A stretch of 64,000 bases of DNA. It comes from Bin127 sp965203505. Lineage in GTDB: Bacteria; Chloroflexota; Dehalococcoidia; Lucifugimonadales; Lucifugimonadaceae. Below, in pieces: positions 63,795-64,000 of the stretch. The position numbers were made by a program, and so were the translations under genes. The notes below the pieces were generated by a model that searched no databases, was not told the DNA's origin, and worked only from the letters and a program-made list of their open reading frames with translations. The stretch spans positions 558,001 through 622,000 of the forward strand of contig OZ241880.1 of assembly GCA_965203505.1 (NCBI GenBank), written 5' to 3'. The first letter of the stretch is position 1; each line of letters begins with the position of its first letter.

Positions 63795-64000
63795 ATGATT
63801 GATCGATCCCGACATACCGAACCGACCGTGAACAGCGCGTTGGGACGTGCTCTTGCGAGTATGTTGCCAGCGTACAGAGTGAGGCATGAGGACACTGGCG
63901 TGATCGTCGGAAGACCGGGTCTGCATCCCGACGTTCTGATCACAGCGTCAGACCGTGCTCCGGTAGTCATTGAGGCTGAGTACGATCCAGCGAATTCAGT
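63795..64000 (+). CDS. Unidentified protein, 3' end outside the window
   Basis: The frame is open from ATG 63795 to the window edge (68 codons), with stops just upstream. It reads TVNSALGRALASMLPAYRVR, then PGLHPDVLITASDRAPVVIEAEY. The PDV...IEAEY spacing recalls nuclease-fold N-termini seen in some defence proteins, but the residue after Glu-Ala is Glu rather than Lys. No firm family can be given from this fragment. Confidence 0.55.
   Translation, partial: MIDRSRHTEPTVNSALGRALASMLPAYRVRHEDTGVIVGRPGLHPDVLITASDRAPVVIEAEYDPANS

Noticed and set aside
1..64000. CRISPR arrays, tRNA and rRNA genes, replication origin
   Set aside because: I looked for regularly spaced repeats, tRNA arms with CCA-type ends, conserved rRNA segments and DnaA-box clusters, and saw none I could support by eye.

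Overview
The window is a gene-dense bacterial chromosome segment of moderate GC. It shows frequent GTG/TTG starts, many 4-base stop/start overlaps, Thr/Pro-rich linkers in exported proteins, and an enolase-superfamily dehydratase beside an ABC importer. GMC and other flavin oxidoreductases, a sulfatase and many short modular palindromic repeats are also present. This mix fits an environmental Chloroflexota lineage (SAR202/Dehalococcoidia-like). That placement is inference from gene style only; there is no rRNA or tRNA here.

Layout. (1) 1-1374: 3' part of a sulfatase. (2) 1793-11578: a type III-like restriction-modification (R-M) locus (mod, res, DUF3644 gene). Its mod gene is cut by a complete 3,900-bp IS1595-family element (2610-6509) with 39-bp inverted ends and an 8-bp target duplication. 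The element carries a transposase, a 48-aa membrane peptide, two CAP-domain genes, a 64-aa gene and a 131-nt region that folds into a nested multi-helix RNA. (3) 11833-16911: acid-sugar module: dehydratase, 5'-truncated solute-binding gene, two permeases, PfkB kinase; no transporter ATPase. (4) 16871-19957: DUF4389, CinA-like, YdeI-like and DUF502 genes. (5) 20085-25586: a translationally coupled signalling operon (STAS, receiver-PP2C phosphatase, anti-sigma-type ATPase, periplasmic binding lipoprotein, histidine kinase), then an ammonium transporter. (6) 27340-28777: repeat field without genes. (7) 28778-34830: a second type III-like R-M operon with a PIN toxin gene between mod and res, flanked by direct repeats; a homologous free antitoxin/PIN pair follows at 35180-35931. 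(8) 36030-50540: FAD oxidoreductase, SDR, a 1.5-kaa secreted Calx-beta/Fn3 protein with a C15 tract at its start, RNase D, DUF418, and a duplicated GMC oxidoreductase pair around a sugar isomerase. (9) 50555-63630: M16 protease lipoprotein, GNAT, MFS, ArgC, VOC, GNAT, a compact type II-like R-M pair, YdeI-like, NhaA, FMN reductase, gamma-glutamyltransferase. (10) 63795-64000: start of an unidentified gene.

The most unusual points are these. The second mod gene ends in a tail matching the C-terminus of the neighbouring antitoxin and overlaps a PIN toxin gene, so the methyltransferase may double as the antitoxin. The IS1595 element carries a structured-RNA candidate and CAP cargo inside the first mod gene. 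The poly-C tract looks like a phase switch for a surface protein.
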